DNA of 52,785 nt, from positions 1-52,785 of the forward strand of contig JBBHKE010002584.1 in the NCBI GenBank assembly GCA_037447655.1. The letters run 5' to 3'. The position numbers and the translations under genes were made by a program. The notes under the pieces are model-generated. The model was not told the DNA's origin. It saw nothing but the letters and a program-made list of their open reading frames with translations, and did not search any database. Each line of letters opens with the position of its first letter. Positions within the stretch are counted from its first letter, which is position 1. The stretch is from Zygnema cylindricum (taxonomy: Eukaryota; Streptophyta; Zygnematophyceae; Zygnematales; Zygnemataceae). Below are positions 19,750 through 29,608 of this stretch, piece by piece.

Positions 19750-20094
19750 CAAACTTTGGCCCCCCATATCAATCAACTCAGTTGACCAAATTCCATGATT
19801 CTTTTTGCTACGGACTCAAAGAAGTCCACGCTACACAAGAGTGTAGTCGGTCATAGTGTTTGCCTACCAGGGTGGCTTCATTTCTAAGGGAAAGTCAAAG
19901 TGAGGAATGTTATCAAAAACTCATATTCTAACTTTGCATTCTGTGGTGAAACTGAGCACCCAAAAAGTCTTATTTCACGAGGTGAAGCTTTAATGGGGTT
20001 TTGATTGTCAAGAAATAAATCATTTGGGCTTATATAAACTTGGAGTCGCCACTATCTAGATTAGCTTCTTTTGATCTGCGAATTCTGTGTGGGA

Positions 20095-21484
20095 ATGGAG
20101 CCCATAGAATTTCAGGTTATGGGCCCACCATCTAGGGTGCCTTAGTTCGATGGAACAGACTTCACTTATGGGGAGTTTACAATGGAGAGGTTGCTTTTCG
20201 AGAAGCACTTATGGGGAATTATTTCTGGACAAGTGAGATGTCCACCACCTGGCTTTGGAGGAGCTTACTATGGAGAATCGTCTAAGGCTGCCCTGAATAT
20301 CAACCGGAGTTCAGATGCAACGAAAGGTGAAGGGAAAAACCTTGCCGTGGATGGGGAAAAAGGGGAGAAGGGAAAAGGAACATCGATGGTGAGGGGAGAT
20401 AGGCTCTCGGCTATAGTTCCACTTGTGGGGGTTATAACTGAACCAAAAACTGAAGAAAATGACATAACAAATTGGGAATATAAAAACACTATAGCAAAAC
20501 ATCTCATTCTTAGATATGTGTCTAAGTCCATAGCTATCACTCTTTTAAATCTTACCAAGTCTTCAGAAATTTGGGAAACACTTATTCAGATTTATAAGAG
20601 TGAGATTATACAGAGGCAGCACTTAGTAAAACAAGAAATAGAGGCCTATGTTTATAAAAGCGGTAGCATGATAGAGTTTTGCAATGATATTTTTGCGTTA
20701 TATGTTGAGCTTACTAGTGCACGATATGTAGAATGTGAGGAGAGAAAGATTAATACACTGATAATAAAACTCCCAGATGAGTACGAAGACATTATTTACC
20801 GTATGCAGGGAATGGATGCCTCCTCATGGACTTGGAGCATTACTATGGGGATAATTCTTCTGAGGGAAAGCACTTTGGAGCTTCGTAGGGGAAGTCACAG
20901 GGTGACTGCATTTACAGCTGGTGGTGACTAGCTGAAGCGTGATGTGAGGACCGGCGGTGACGAGGGGAAGCGTGCTTAAAGGAAAAAAGACAAAGGTAAA
21001 CCTTATCGGAACTTTGGTAGAAAGAGAGGGAGAAGAAAAGAGAGGGGAGCTTTGAAAAAATGGGTTTGCTTCTTTTGTAGAGAACCGGGTCACTATATGG
21101 AGGAGTGTCCTCGTTTCGAAGAACTTAGAAGCTGGAGTGTAAATGAGGAGGAAGAAGGGGAAGAGGAGAAAGAGGATGAAAAAATCTTGGAGCTTCTTCA
21201 CATCGGTAGAATGGAGAAGAGAGAAAAGTACGCAAAAATTCCACGAAAGCAACATTGTGCTTTCAGAGGCATAAGGGAAGTAAAGGGAAGGGAGATACTT
21301 GAGGGAGTTAAAAACAATGAGGGTAATTTTATAGATATGTGGGAAACAAAAAACTGGTCGGAAAGGGAGACTACAACGGATTCCGAGGAAAAGGGAGAAG
21401 TAAATATAGAGGGGGTTTTAAAGGATAGGGGAGAAGAGGAATATTTAATAAAAGGTTTAGGGGAGGAGAAATATTTTTGGGAAT
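20095..21484 (+). pseudogene. Gag of element C, LTR-initiated, with zinc knuckle
   Basis: Translation from the LTR ATG gives MEPIEFQVMGPPSRVP, a TAG, then FDGTDF.. and MERLLFEKHLWGIISGQVR from 20,182. Conserved Gag blocks follow: WEYKNTIAKHLILRYVS, IWETLIQIYKSEIIQRQ, MIEFCNDIFALYVEL and IKLPDEYEDIIYRMQ. After a stop at 20,929 and a basic stretch comes WVCFFCREPGHYMEEC, an intact CX2CX4HX4C zinc knuckle, then an acidic run and KIPRKQHCAFRGI, the point just before the B protease. No protease follows; the frame ends at a TAA at 21,484. Close to B Gag. Confidence 0.82.
20115..20130 (+). other. Half-tRNA primer-binding site of C
   Basis: GGTTATGGGCCCACCA abuts the LTR's CA. It is the reverse complement of the anticodon stem and loop of plant initiator tRNA-Met as I recall it (UGGUGGGCCCAUAACC), 16 of 16. 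Animal initiator tRNA differs after GGGCCCA, which supports a plant-lineage host. It is not the 3'-end PBS (TGGTATCAGAGC) usual in seed-plant Copia. Confidence 0.7.
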
Positions 21485-21909
21485 AAAAACAAAAAGTGAT
21501 AGTGGAAAGAAATCGATGGGAGAGAGTGAGGAAAGTTCAATTTTTGGGGGTAATGGGTTTGACATCACTAAAGGGAGTGATGGCATTTATGAAGGAATGC
21601 ATGTAAAAGGGTTCGCATCTAGGAATGTGTTGCAGATTAGAGATGGGGCTGGTTGTTTGAATTGCAAGAGGAAATTCGACTTAGTGTGGATGGAAAAGAG
21701 ATGTGGATTAAATCTTGGCTCGGATTTATAAAAAGTGGGATGCTAAATAAAATGTGTGATTAAATTATTATTTCGGTTCATCTAATGCACTGTTGTAAAT
21801 ACGAGAGTATTTTTCTTAAGTTTATGAAAAGAAAAGGAAAATGAAAAAGGAAAAAAAAAGAGGGGGTGTTGTTTATTTGTTTGTGGGAGTTGAAAGGAAA
21901 AAAGACTAG
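21485..21909 (+). other. Remnant between C Gag and its polypurine tract
   Basis: About 425 bp with short + strand frames (for example 21,477-21,731) that match no Pol domain. It is purine-rich. It could be a vestige of the 3' non-coding region after deletion of pol. Confidence 0.45.
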
Positions 21910-21922
21910 AAAATAAGGGGAG

Positions 21923-22604
21923 TGTTGATATTTGAGTGTTTTCTAGGTTTGTATTAGGATAGAAAAGAGTTGAGGCAGTCTGCCTCTGACTCCCCTCTCC
22001 AAGCCCCCACACTTGTCGTAGTCATTGAAGGCTCGATAAGGAGGTAAAGCTATGGCTGCCTAAAGCTCACTAGAGAAGACAAGGGGTGAACTAGGTAGAT
22101 TTACCAAAAGGTACTTAACGGACCCAGGAATTGATCCTGGTACTTGCCGTCCAACAAGTCAACCGTAGCCGGTAACTTTGTCCGTTTAGTCTAGGACTAG
22201 TGCTAAGATATATTGGGTTTGATATGTATTTAAACATGTACACGTAGGTTTATCCATTTAACTAGATTACGGTTTATAGGGCATAGAAACAATTGTACTA
22301 TTAGTACCGGACGAAACAAATAGTACGGACATTTGTTTCGACGGTCCGTATTAAATACCGATATCAATCGGACGGCCGTGATTAACGCCGACATCGCGGA
22401 AAGGACAATTTGGCGGTTTGCGGACTCCGCCACTCCGGATGACACGTGGCAACATCGTACAGGTTTACGGAATCTCCTGAAAAGAAGACAACAAATGCGG
22501 ATGTGACAAATGTCACATTATGGCGACGTCATACACTGTCCGTATAGAAAGTACTCCGACATCTATACTTTATTATATGGTACAGTCTTGTGATTGGTCA
22601 GTAC
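21923..22604 (+). repeat. 3' LTR of C, left part
   Basis: Starts TGTTGATATTTGAG right after polypurine tract AAAATAAGGGGAG (21,910-21,922). It contains the stem-loop (about 22,114-22,156, outer stem partly mutated) and part of the GTAC cluster. It stops at AGTAC, the B1 target site; the remainder resumes at 28,925. Confidence 0.85.
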
Positions 22605-23596
22605 TGCAACTCTGAGACCTCCATAGGTACTCAGAATAGGCAGCTTGCTAGAAGCCTCTATGATAACCTCAGTTCTTTAAGCTTTGTCTGAATATTGCTG
22701 ACACCCTGACAGAATACAAACTGACCAAACCGCACCCCTTTGAAGGGCTGACTCCCCTGAGTCTGCCACAAAAAGAATCCTTGAATTTGCTCCCCTCAGC
22801 AGTTAATTATCAATGGTCGAAGATGACCCTTTTATACAAGAGCTCTCTAAGAGAGAGGCGCCTACCTCTAATTTTCTAGGTCCTAATCCCCTCTCTAAAC
22901 CCCCTCCTACTGATGTACGGCGCCAATCAATTGAGTGTACAGTACAGAAAGGTACTTGGTCTGAAGTACTTTTTGTACAGCCATTGTACGACATGGCCAG
23001 AAAGACGACGCCTGCCATATCCGAGATCGCCATAATGTGTCTCGGAGATGTCGTTATCCAATGTCATGTTGCCACATGTCACCTGTTGTGGTTATGACCG
23101 CAAACCGCCAAATCAACCATTCCGCGATGTCGGCTTCTTTCTCTGTCGTTAGATTGATGTCGGCCTTAATTTATAGTCGTTTAAAATACAAGTACTACAT
23201 TTCCGGTGTAATTCTATTTTAACTGTGTCTGTGTGATTGTGGTCTGTTTTTCAATAAATCAAACTTCTCTATTTCGTCATCTTTAAGTAGTTATCGTACC
23301 CTATATACTTCAGCATTGGTCTTATACTACAGGGCAAGACTAACGGCTACTTTGACGGATGATAGGTACTAGGATCAAATCCTGGGTTCTTCAATCCTTT
23401 TGGTAAGTTTGCCAAGGATCTGCCTTCTGACTTTAGAAGGAGCATAGGCAACCATGGCTCTAGCTTCCTCTCCAGCCTTCAGTGACTACGACAAGTATGG
23501 GGGCTAGAGAGAGAAGTTAGAAGCAGGCTGCCTCTGCTTTTTCCTGCTCCTATTTAAATCATTTAAATAACCTAGGAAATACCTTTAATTTCAACA
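22605..23596 (-). repeat. 3' LTR of B1
   Basis: 992 bp. On the - strand TGTTGAAATTAAAGG...GAGTTGCA. It has TATAAAAGGG (22,836-22,827), the GTAC cluster (about 22,915-22,990) and the stem-loop (about 23,354-23,392, partly mutated). Polypurine tract in reverse complement at 23,597-23,609. Confidence 0.92.
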
Positions 23597-23609
23597 CTCC
23601 CCTTATTTC

Positions 23610-25172
23610 CTAGTCACTTTTAATTTTAAGTCCACATCTATGTCTGCAAAAAAATAATTTAGGAGAAGGTACAGGCTTAGTCATCATGTCTGCCACCATC
23701 TCACTGTCTGGTCTGTATTCTAGACTTATTATTTTGTTCTCCACCTTTTCCCTAACAAAGCTAAGTCTGATGTCTATGTGTTTTGCTTTAAAATGATGTT
23801 TGGGATTAGCAGCAATTGCAATTGCTGCTTGATTATCACATAATATTTTTTGAATTCCACTCTTAAGATGCCCCAATTCACCAAGCAAGGATTTGACCCA
23901 CATCAATTCCTTCACAGCAGAGCAAGATGCCATATACTCTGCCTCCATGGTAGACTGAGCAATGACCTTTTGCTGCTTACTGCTACAGCAACAAGCACCA
24001 TTCCCCACATACAACACATATCCAGATGTACATCTTCTCATCGGAGCATCCCCATAGCTCGCATCACTCCAAGTGGTGGTATCAGTGTTTTCCCCACCCA
24101 GATGTAGCCATAGATCCCTAGTTCTAATGAGATATCTGAGGACCCTTTTTGCTGCTTCCCAATCCCTTTTGGTAGGAGCATTCAGACTCCTGCTTAGCAC
24201 TCCTACAGTTGCTGCCAAATCTGGTATGGTACAATTCATAAAATATATCAGACTGCCCACTACCTGTCTGTATGGAATGGTCTGCATAAACTTCTTTTCT
24301 TCTGGACCTAGTTCATCATCTAGAATTAGGATGTCTCCTTCCTCACTCCCCTCACTTCCCTTCTTTAGATCTATGGGAGTCGTGCAACTGTTGGCTTTGT
24401 TCATCTGAAATTTTTCCAGCATGTTTCCAATTGCCTCTTTCTGAGTTAGTCTAATTATCCTCTTTTTCCTATCTCTCTCTACTTGTATTCCCAAAATATA
24501 TTTAGCCTCCCCCATATCTTTCATTTCGAATCTTCCCTTTAGATCTGTTTTTAGTTTGTTAATTTTCTTTAATGACTTACTTAGAACAAATAGATCATCA
24601 ACGTAAATTGCAATGAAAATGACACCTTCCTCATCTTCAAAAACATAAATTGAATGGCTGGAACTGATGCGAAAGTATCCCAGACTGGTAAGGAACTCAT
24701 CAAGTTTCTTGTTCCACTGTCTGGGCGCCTGTTTCAAACCATAGAGAGATTTGATCAGCCGACATACCTTACTTTCTTCTCCTTGTTCCACGAATCCTTC
24801 CGGCTGTCGCATGAAGATCTCCTCCTCTAGTTCTCCATGTTGGAACGTTGTTTTTATGTCGATCTGGTGAACTTCCATGTCTTCTACAGCTGCCAGACTA
24901 AGAAGTATTCGGACCGAGGGAAATCTGACGACCGAAGCGAAGGTTTCTTCGTAGTCTATTCCCTCTTTCTGAGTAAAACCTTTCGCCACTAACCGAGCCT
25001 TATACCGCTCAATTTTATTGTCCGGATTCAGTTTTAGTTTGAAAACCCACTTACATCCAATTGGTTTTATATCGGGTGGACAGTCCACCAGCTCCCATGT
25101 ATCAGCCGCCATGATTGAAGCCGTTTCTTCATTGATGGCCTCCTTCCACCGGTTTCTTTTCGGACAGTTCAT
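23610..25172 (-). CDS. B1 reverse transcriptase and RNase H (intact ORF fragment)
   Basis: A 520-codon uninterrupted frame covers the whole RT and RNase [90 protein letters not shown] and the active site FIAIYVDDLFVLS, then [16 protein letters not shown] and [13 protein letters not shown]. RNase H: TWSDASYGDAPMRRCTSG, MEAEYMASCSAVKELMW, LCDNQAAIAIAANPKHHF, and C-terminal MVADMMTKPVPSPKL. RT and RNase H motifs look functional, but upstream stops prevent its normal production as part of Gag-Pol. Confidence 0.92.
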   Translation of the reverse strand: MNCPKRNRWKEAINEETASIMAADTWELVDCPPDIKPIGCKWVFKLKLNPDNKIERYKARLVAKGFTQKEGIDYEETFASVVRFPSVRILLSLAAVEDMEVHQIDIKTTFQHGELEEEIFMRQPEGFVEQGEESKVCRLIKSLYGLKQAPRQWNKKLDEFLTSLGYFRISSSHSIYVFEDEEGVIFIAIYVDDLFVLSKSLKKINKLKTDLKGRFEMKDMGEAKYILGIQVERDRKKRIIRLTQKEAIGNMLEKFQMNKANSCTTPIDLKKGSEGSEEGDILILDDELGPEEKKFMQTIPYRQVVGSLIYFMNCTIPDLAATVGVLSRSLNAPTKRDWEAAKRVLRYLIRTRDLWLHLGGENTDTTTWSDASYGDAPMRRCTSGYVLYVGNGACCCSSKQQKVIAQSTMEAEYMASCSAVKELMWVKSLLGELGHLKSGIQKILCDNQAAIAIAANPKHHFKAKHIDIRLSFVREKVENKIISLEYRPDSEMVADMMTKPVPSPKLFFCRHRCGLKIKSD

Positions 25173-25268
25173 TGCCTCTTCATATGTTTGAGGTTCATCC
25201 GGGTGAGATAGTTTAGTAACCTTGTTATTAACTTGTTTCTCTTGAAGCCTTTTGCTGCTTCTTCTCCC

Positions 25269-26531
25269 TCAATCAAAATCTGCGGCTTGAATAGATGGTT
25301 CTCGTGGATTCTTTCGATTCACCAGGGCTTCTCCCCTGTCCCTCGGATCCATATCTGTTTCCACCACGTCTTCCGCTTGTGTCATTGGTGTTTCCAAGTT
25401 CAAGTCTTTCTCTGTGTGTTTTGAATCTGCGAGGATATCATCCGAACCTGCAAGAGTGTCATCTTCTTGAAAACCAGGATAGTTAGGGAGATGAACGTCA
25501 TCAGAATTGTCTGACTCAAATCTGATTCTGACTGACTTTGAGGATTTAAAGGGATCTACTGACTTCCCTTCATACATAGCTACCAGATGCTTTACTATAA
25601 TTATATCTTCTATCTTTAGATCATACACTCTATATCCTTTTACATCCTCACCATATCCTAGCAAGTATCCAGGTTTCCCTTTAGGATCTAGTTTCCAATT
25701 TGATTTATCTGTATCTAAACTGAAGACTTTACTGCCGAAAACGTTTAAGTGAGATAGATCTTGTTTTCGGCCGGTCCATTTCTCATATGGAGTTTGGCCT
25801 TTCACCGCCAAAGTTAGAACTATGTTTCTCAAATAATTAGCACAATTCATAGCTTCTGCCCAAAATCTTTTTCCTATCCTTTTATTTGACAACATACTCT
25901 GGGCACTATCATTTAGTGTCCTATTCAATCTCTCGACAACACCATTCTGTTCCGGGTTTTCTAGAACTGTCTTTTGATGTTGAACACCATCCTCCCTTAA
26001 GAACTCCTCAAACTGATTCGAGGTATATTCCCCTCCATTGTCACTTCTTACACTCTTTATTGAGGTCTCGTGAAGTTTCTCGACCCATGCCTTATATTGT
26101 TTGAAATACTCCGGAGTTTCTGATTTATTTTTCAGAAAGTATACCCGGGAGTACCGGGAGCAATCATCAGTAATGGTTAGCATAAATCTTTTGCCTCGGG
26201 GTGATGGCACTCTCGCCGGTCCCCAAATGTCTGTGTGTACCACATCAAGAACTTTTTCTCCTTTATAAGTTGCTTCCTTTGGGAATGGTAATCTGTGTGC
26301 TTTACCTTGAGCACACCCACTGCAATCTCTCACATTATCATTTTCCCCAAAGCGTATCCCTTCAACTACTCCCAATTTTTTCATTTCTTTTAACTTTTCT
26401 AGATTCACATGTCCAAGTCTCTTATGCCACAACATAATATTATTGATACCAGCATAGTAAAGTTTGAGTTTTTCATTACTTAAAGCAAGCCTGAGCATTC
26501 CTTGACTACCTTTTTTAGCAATGAAATACAC
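25269..26531 (-). CDS. B1 integrase (ORF between two stops)
   Basis: 420 codons in the same frame as the RT. The zinc module runs from [17 protein letters not shown] to CSGCAQGKAHRLPF. The catalytic core has [29 protein letters not shown] and ENPEQNGVVERLNRTL (all three acidic residues present). The C-terminal region has GRKQDLSHLNVFGSKVF, GYRVYDLKIEDII, and an acidic linker to AADFD then TGA (25,269). Integrates the element's cDNA, giving the 5-bp TSDs seen here. Confidence 0.9.
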   Translation of the reverse strand: MYFIAKKGSQGMLRLALSNEKLKLYYAGINNIMLWHKRLGHVNLEKLKEMKKLGVVEGIRFGENDNVRDCSGCAQGKAHRLPFPKEATYKGEKVLDVVHTDIWGPARVPSPRGKRFMLTITDDCSRYSRVYFLKNKSETPEYFKQYKAWVEKLHETSIKSVRSDNGGEYTSNQFEEFLREDGVQHQKTVLENPEQNGVVERLNRTLNDSAQSMLSNKRIGKRFWAEAMNCANYLRNIVLTLAVKGQTPYEKWTGRKQDLSHLNVFGSKVFSLDTDKSNWKLDPKGKPGYLLGYGEDVKGYRVYDLKIEDIIIVKHLVAMYEGKSVDPFKSSKSVRIRFESDNSDDVHLPNYPGFQEDDTLAGSDDILADSKHTEKDLNLETPMTQAEDVVETDMDPRDRGEALVNRKNPREPSIQAADFD

Positions 26532-27425
26532 ATCTTCCTCAAAGCTAGCTGTAAAGACTCATTTTCTGGTGCTAGTTTCAAATCCTTTATCATCTACTAC
26601 AGACGTAGAGATAAGATTTTTGTTTAATTCCGGAATAAACAATACATCGGAGAACGTAACTATTGAGGTTTTTCCCTCCACTACGACTTTCAGATCTACC
26701 GATCCTACAAAAGTAGTGGTCACTACCCTCCCATCCTCATATTCAATCTCTACTGTAGGGATTTTTCTCAGCTTAGTAAACAGATGCTTATCTTTGCACA
26801 TGTGCATAGATGCACCTGAATCCACAATCCAGCCTCCTTCACCTTTCAGTCCACCGAAAGCACATTTCTGCTTTCGTGGAATTTCGACCTCTGTTTTTGC
26901 CTCCAACTCCTCATCCAAGAGAAATTTGTCGTCCTCCTCATAAGATTCCTCCTCGAGTACCTGTGTGACAAGTGCATTTTTCTTCCCTCGTGTTTGACCC
27001 TCGGTCTGCCCCTCCTTTGTCTGAAGCTCAATCAGTTTGGTTCATTCTGCCATGTAATGCCCGGGTTTCTTACAGAAATGACAAAGCGCCTTTGATCCCC
27101 TTGTTCCGGATTCATCGGATTGATTTTTCAGGTCTCCCCCTCTATGGCTTCCAAGGGGTTTCCGTGAATCTTTGTTTCTCCAACTTGCTCCAGCCACCAA
27201 GGCTTGTCCATTCTTAACTCCCCTCCGGATTTCGATTCTATTCTCTCGGATGAGAATCATACCAACTACTGAATTCCATATCCACCTGGAGTTCGGTAGA
27301 TCCTGTACCCGGTTTACAATGTTCTCATACTCATCGGGTAATTTCATGAGTAAGCAGTGTACCTTTGCCTTCTCGGTTTCCACTTTTTCGGCACTCTTAC
27401 TCCATGAAGAGTATAGCCAGCTCAT
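26532..27425 (-). pseudogene. B1 C-terminal Gag, zinc knuckle and protease
   Basis: After a frameshift near 27,415 the frame reads VETEKAKVHCLLMKLPDEY, LCHFCKKPGHYMAE then TGA in place of the last zinc Cys (27,042). It resumes with the acidic linker, IPRKQKCAFGGLKGEGG and protease site WIVDSGASMHMC (D-S-G), VLFIPELNKNLIS, and a TGA after FETSTRK (26,559). Colinear with the intact B2 frame. Confidence 0.87.
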
Positions 27426-27462
27426 TGCAGAAATCGAGCATCATCTCTCCTTTGTGAAAGTA

Positions 27463-27954
27463 TCAATTGATCCTTTGGTCTGCTAGCTTCTGTTCCTGAA
27501 TAGTACCGCTACAGTACATCCCTATAAGCGCATCCCACAGATCGGATGCCCTTTCCACCTGCAAATGAGGACCAGCGAGTCCTTGTGTGAGATGACGGAG
27601 GACAAAATGCTTGGCATCATTCTCCTCATTCCTCGGAATAAAAGACATAAAAGTAGATCCGGTTGGTATAGGTGTGGATTTCTCTTTTTCTTTCCCTTTT
27701 TCCATCACGATGCTTTCTCCGTCTTCTGATTCCTCTGCTGACGGTAGATCTAGTTTCATACCAAATCTGCTTCCTCCAAACCCTGGAGGAATAGCAGGAG
27801 CGGATGGGCGCTTCACTCGCCCACTCACTATTCCCCAAAATCTTTTGTCACATAGGGCTCCTATCATCATGCTCTCCCAGTAGATGAACCCAGTCCCATT
27901 GAATATGGGCACCCTAGAGGGTGGGCCCATAACTTGCAACTCTGAGACCTCCAT
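27463..27954 (-). pseudogene. B1 N-terminal Gag, starting inside the 5' LTR
   Basis: ATG at 27,954 is in the LTR: MEVSELQ, LTR end at 27,935, PBS read as VMG, then PPSRVPIFNGTGF and RFWGIVSGRVKRP. Relative to B2 about 10 residues are deleted (NEEND-AKHFVLRHL, lacking the IDTWDYNNMV segment). It ends at TGA (QRIN*), where B2 has QRIDGYF. Confidence 0.88.
27923..27934 (-). other. Primer-binding site of B1
   Basis: On the - strand AGTTATGGGCCC directly follows the LTR's GCA end; the first base is A rather than the G of B2, C and A2. The Gln codon is kept (CAA instead of CAG), and the frame continues into Gag. Confidence 0.7.
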
Positions 27955-28924
27955 AGGTACTCAGAGTAGGCAGCTTGCTAGAAGCCTATAGGATAACCTC
28001 AGTTCTTTAAGCTTTAACTGAATATTGCTAACACCCTGACAGAATACAGACTGACCAAACTGCACCCCTTGGAAGGGTTGACTCCCTTGAGTCTGCCCCA
28101 AAAGAATCCTTGAATTTGCTCCCCTGAGCAGTTAATTATCAATGGTCGAAGATGACCCTTTTATAGAAGAGCTCTCTAAGAGAGAGGCGGCTACCTCTAA
28201 TTTTCTAAGTCCTAATCCCCTCTCTAAACCCCCTCCTACTGATGTACAAAGCCAATCAATTGAGTGTACAGTATAGAAAGGTACTTCGTCCGAAGTACTT
28301 TTTGTACGGCCATTGTACGACATGGCCAGAAAGACGACGCCTGCCATATCCGGGTCCGCCAAAGTGTGTCCTGGAGATGGCGTTATCCAATGTCATGTTG
28401 CCACATGTCACCTGTTGTGGTTATGACCGCAAACCGCCAAATTAACCATTCCGCGATGCTGGCTTCTTTCTCCTTCGTTAGATTGATGTCGGCCTTAATT
28501 TATAGCCGTTTAAAATACAAGTACTACATTTCCGGTGTAATTCTATTTTAACTGTGTCTGTGTGATTGTGGTCAGTTTGTCAGTAAATCGAACTTCTCTA
28601 TTTCGTCATCTTTAAGTAGTTATCGTACCCTATATAATTCAGCATTGGTCTTATACTACAAGGCAAGACTAACGGCTACTTTGACAGATGGTAGGTACCA
28701 GGATCAAATCCTGGGTCCGTCAATCCTTTTGGTAAGTTTGCCAAGGATCTGCCTTCTGACTTTAGAAGGAGCATAGGCAGCCATGGCTCTAGCTTCCTCT
28801 CCAGCCTTCAGTGACTACGACAAGTATGGGGGCTAGAGAGAGAAGTTAGAAGCAGGTTGTCTCTGCTTTTCCTGCTCCTATTTAAATCATTTAAAGAACC
28901 TAGGAAATACCTTTAATTTCAACA
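27935..28924 (-). repeat. 5' LTR of B1
   Basis: 990 bp, the partner of 22,605-23,596. TATA position CCCTTTTATA near 28,157 (reverse of TATAAAAGGG). GTAC cluster about 28,243-28,319. Stem-loop about 28,683-28,721. Right end TTTCAACA, then TSD agtac. Confidence 0.92.
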
Positions 28925-29381
28925 AGTACCTCAGTACTAGGGGGTTTAGAAAGGGGTTTAGGACTTAGAATATTTTGGGTAGGTAGCCACCTCTCCCAAA
29001 GAGCATCTTGTATAAAAAGGCAAACTTTGGCACGCCTTATGAATCAACTCAGTTGACCAAATTCATTGATTCTTTTTGCTGCGGACTTACGGGAGTTGAA
29101 GCTACAGAAGGGTTTAGTCGGTCAGAGTGTTTGCCTATAAGAGTGGTTGCATTTCTAAGGGAAAGTCAAAGGTGGGAATGTTATCCAAAACTCATATTCC
29201 TACTTTGCATTCTGTGGTGAAAGTGAGCACAAAGAAAGTCTTACTTCACAGGAGTGAAGCTTTAATGGGGTTCTGATTCTGAAGGGGTCAATCATTTCGG
29301 TTTATATAAACTTGGAGTCGGCACTATCTAGATTAGCTTTTTTTGATCTGCAAATTCTGTGTGGCAATGGAGCACATAGAA
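28925..29381 (+). repeat. 3' LTR of C, right part
   Basis: Resumes the C LTR at AGTACCTCAGTACTAGG and follows it through TATAAAAAGG (about 29,011), GGAAAGTCAAAG and GGTTTATATAAAC to GGAGCACATAGAA, about 5-6 bp short of the expected ATTTCA end. A 21-base fragment then resembles another C-LTR region before the gap. Confidence 0.83.
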
Positions 29382-29402
29382 CCGGGATGTGACAAATGTC
29401 GT

Positions 29403-29412
29403 NNNNNNNNNN
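29403..29412. other. Assembly gap (10 N)
   Basis: Ten Ns interrupt the sequence. A round gap of this size usually marks a scaffold join of unknown true length, so adjacency across it is not assured. Confidence 0.95.
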
Positions 29413-29608
29413 GGCCTGCCTCCCTTTAAACTGCTCGCCCCGTTTCCAAAGGAGCATCATTTAAAGGAGAAATACCCATTTAGGAAATCGGTGATTGGCC
29501 CGGAATATTGCGAGCTACCACAATAGGTTCAAATCAAATTCAAATTTGTGGGTGAATGTTGGTTGACCAAAAACAACAAGATGTTGGTGGCCACGTCCAC
29601 CTCCTCGT
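29413..29608. other. Unrecognised sequence between gap and LTR fragment
   Basis: About 200 bp with no LTR, coding or RNA similarity that I can see. Confidence 0.4.

Larger units (their letters stand above)
18995..20114 (+). repeat. 5' LTR of C
   Basis: TGTTTATATTTGAG...CATAGAATTTCA, 1120 bp; the first bases normally read TGTTGATATTTG. Features: stem-loop 19,171-19,209, GTAC cluster 19,585-19,658 with ATTGG at 19,647, TATA box TATAAAAAGG at 19,740, a second TATA-like TTATATAAAC near 20,030, and the Gag leader ATG at 20,095 (MEPIEFQ) crossing the LTR end. Confidence 0.87.
22605..28924 (-). mobile_element. Full-length Copia element B1, TSD agtac
   Basis: 6,320 bp with two LTRs (22,605-23,596 and 27,935-28,924), a half-tRNA PBS, a polypurine tract, and Gag-NC-PR-IN-RT-RH in one orientation. 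Flanked by 5-bp repeats agtac (22,600-22,604 and 28,925-28,929), with the interrupted C LTR resuming exactly after the right one. Broken by one frameshift and several TGA stops. The LTRs are visibly similar but not identical, so the insertion is moderately old. Confidence 0.92.
18995..29381 (+). mobile_element. Gag-only Copia element C, 3' LTR split by B1
   Basis: 5' LTR (18,995-20,114), PBS (20,115-20,130), Gag with zinc knuckle (to about 21,484), a 440-bp remnant, polypurine tract (21,910-21,922) and 3' LTR (21,923-22,604 plus 28,925-29,381). There is no protease, integrase, RT or RNase H: the internal region is only about 1.8 kb. It ends just where the B protease would begin. A non-autonomous element mobilised in trans by B-like relatives is plausible; simple internal deletion is the alternative. 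Confidence 0.75.

Noticed and set aside
25269-27463. All four premature stops in B1 Gag-Pol are TGA, suggesting UGA recoding
   Set aside because: B2 keeps sense codons (GGA, TGC, GAG-type) at three of these places and uses TGA as an ordinary break elsewhere; A1, A2, C and F also carry TAA and TAG breaks. The replaced residues differ, so a reassigned codon is not supported.
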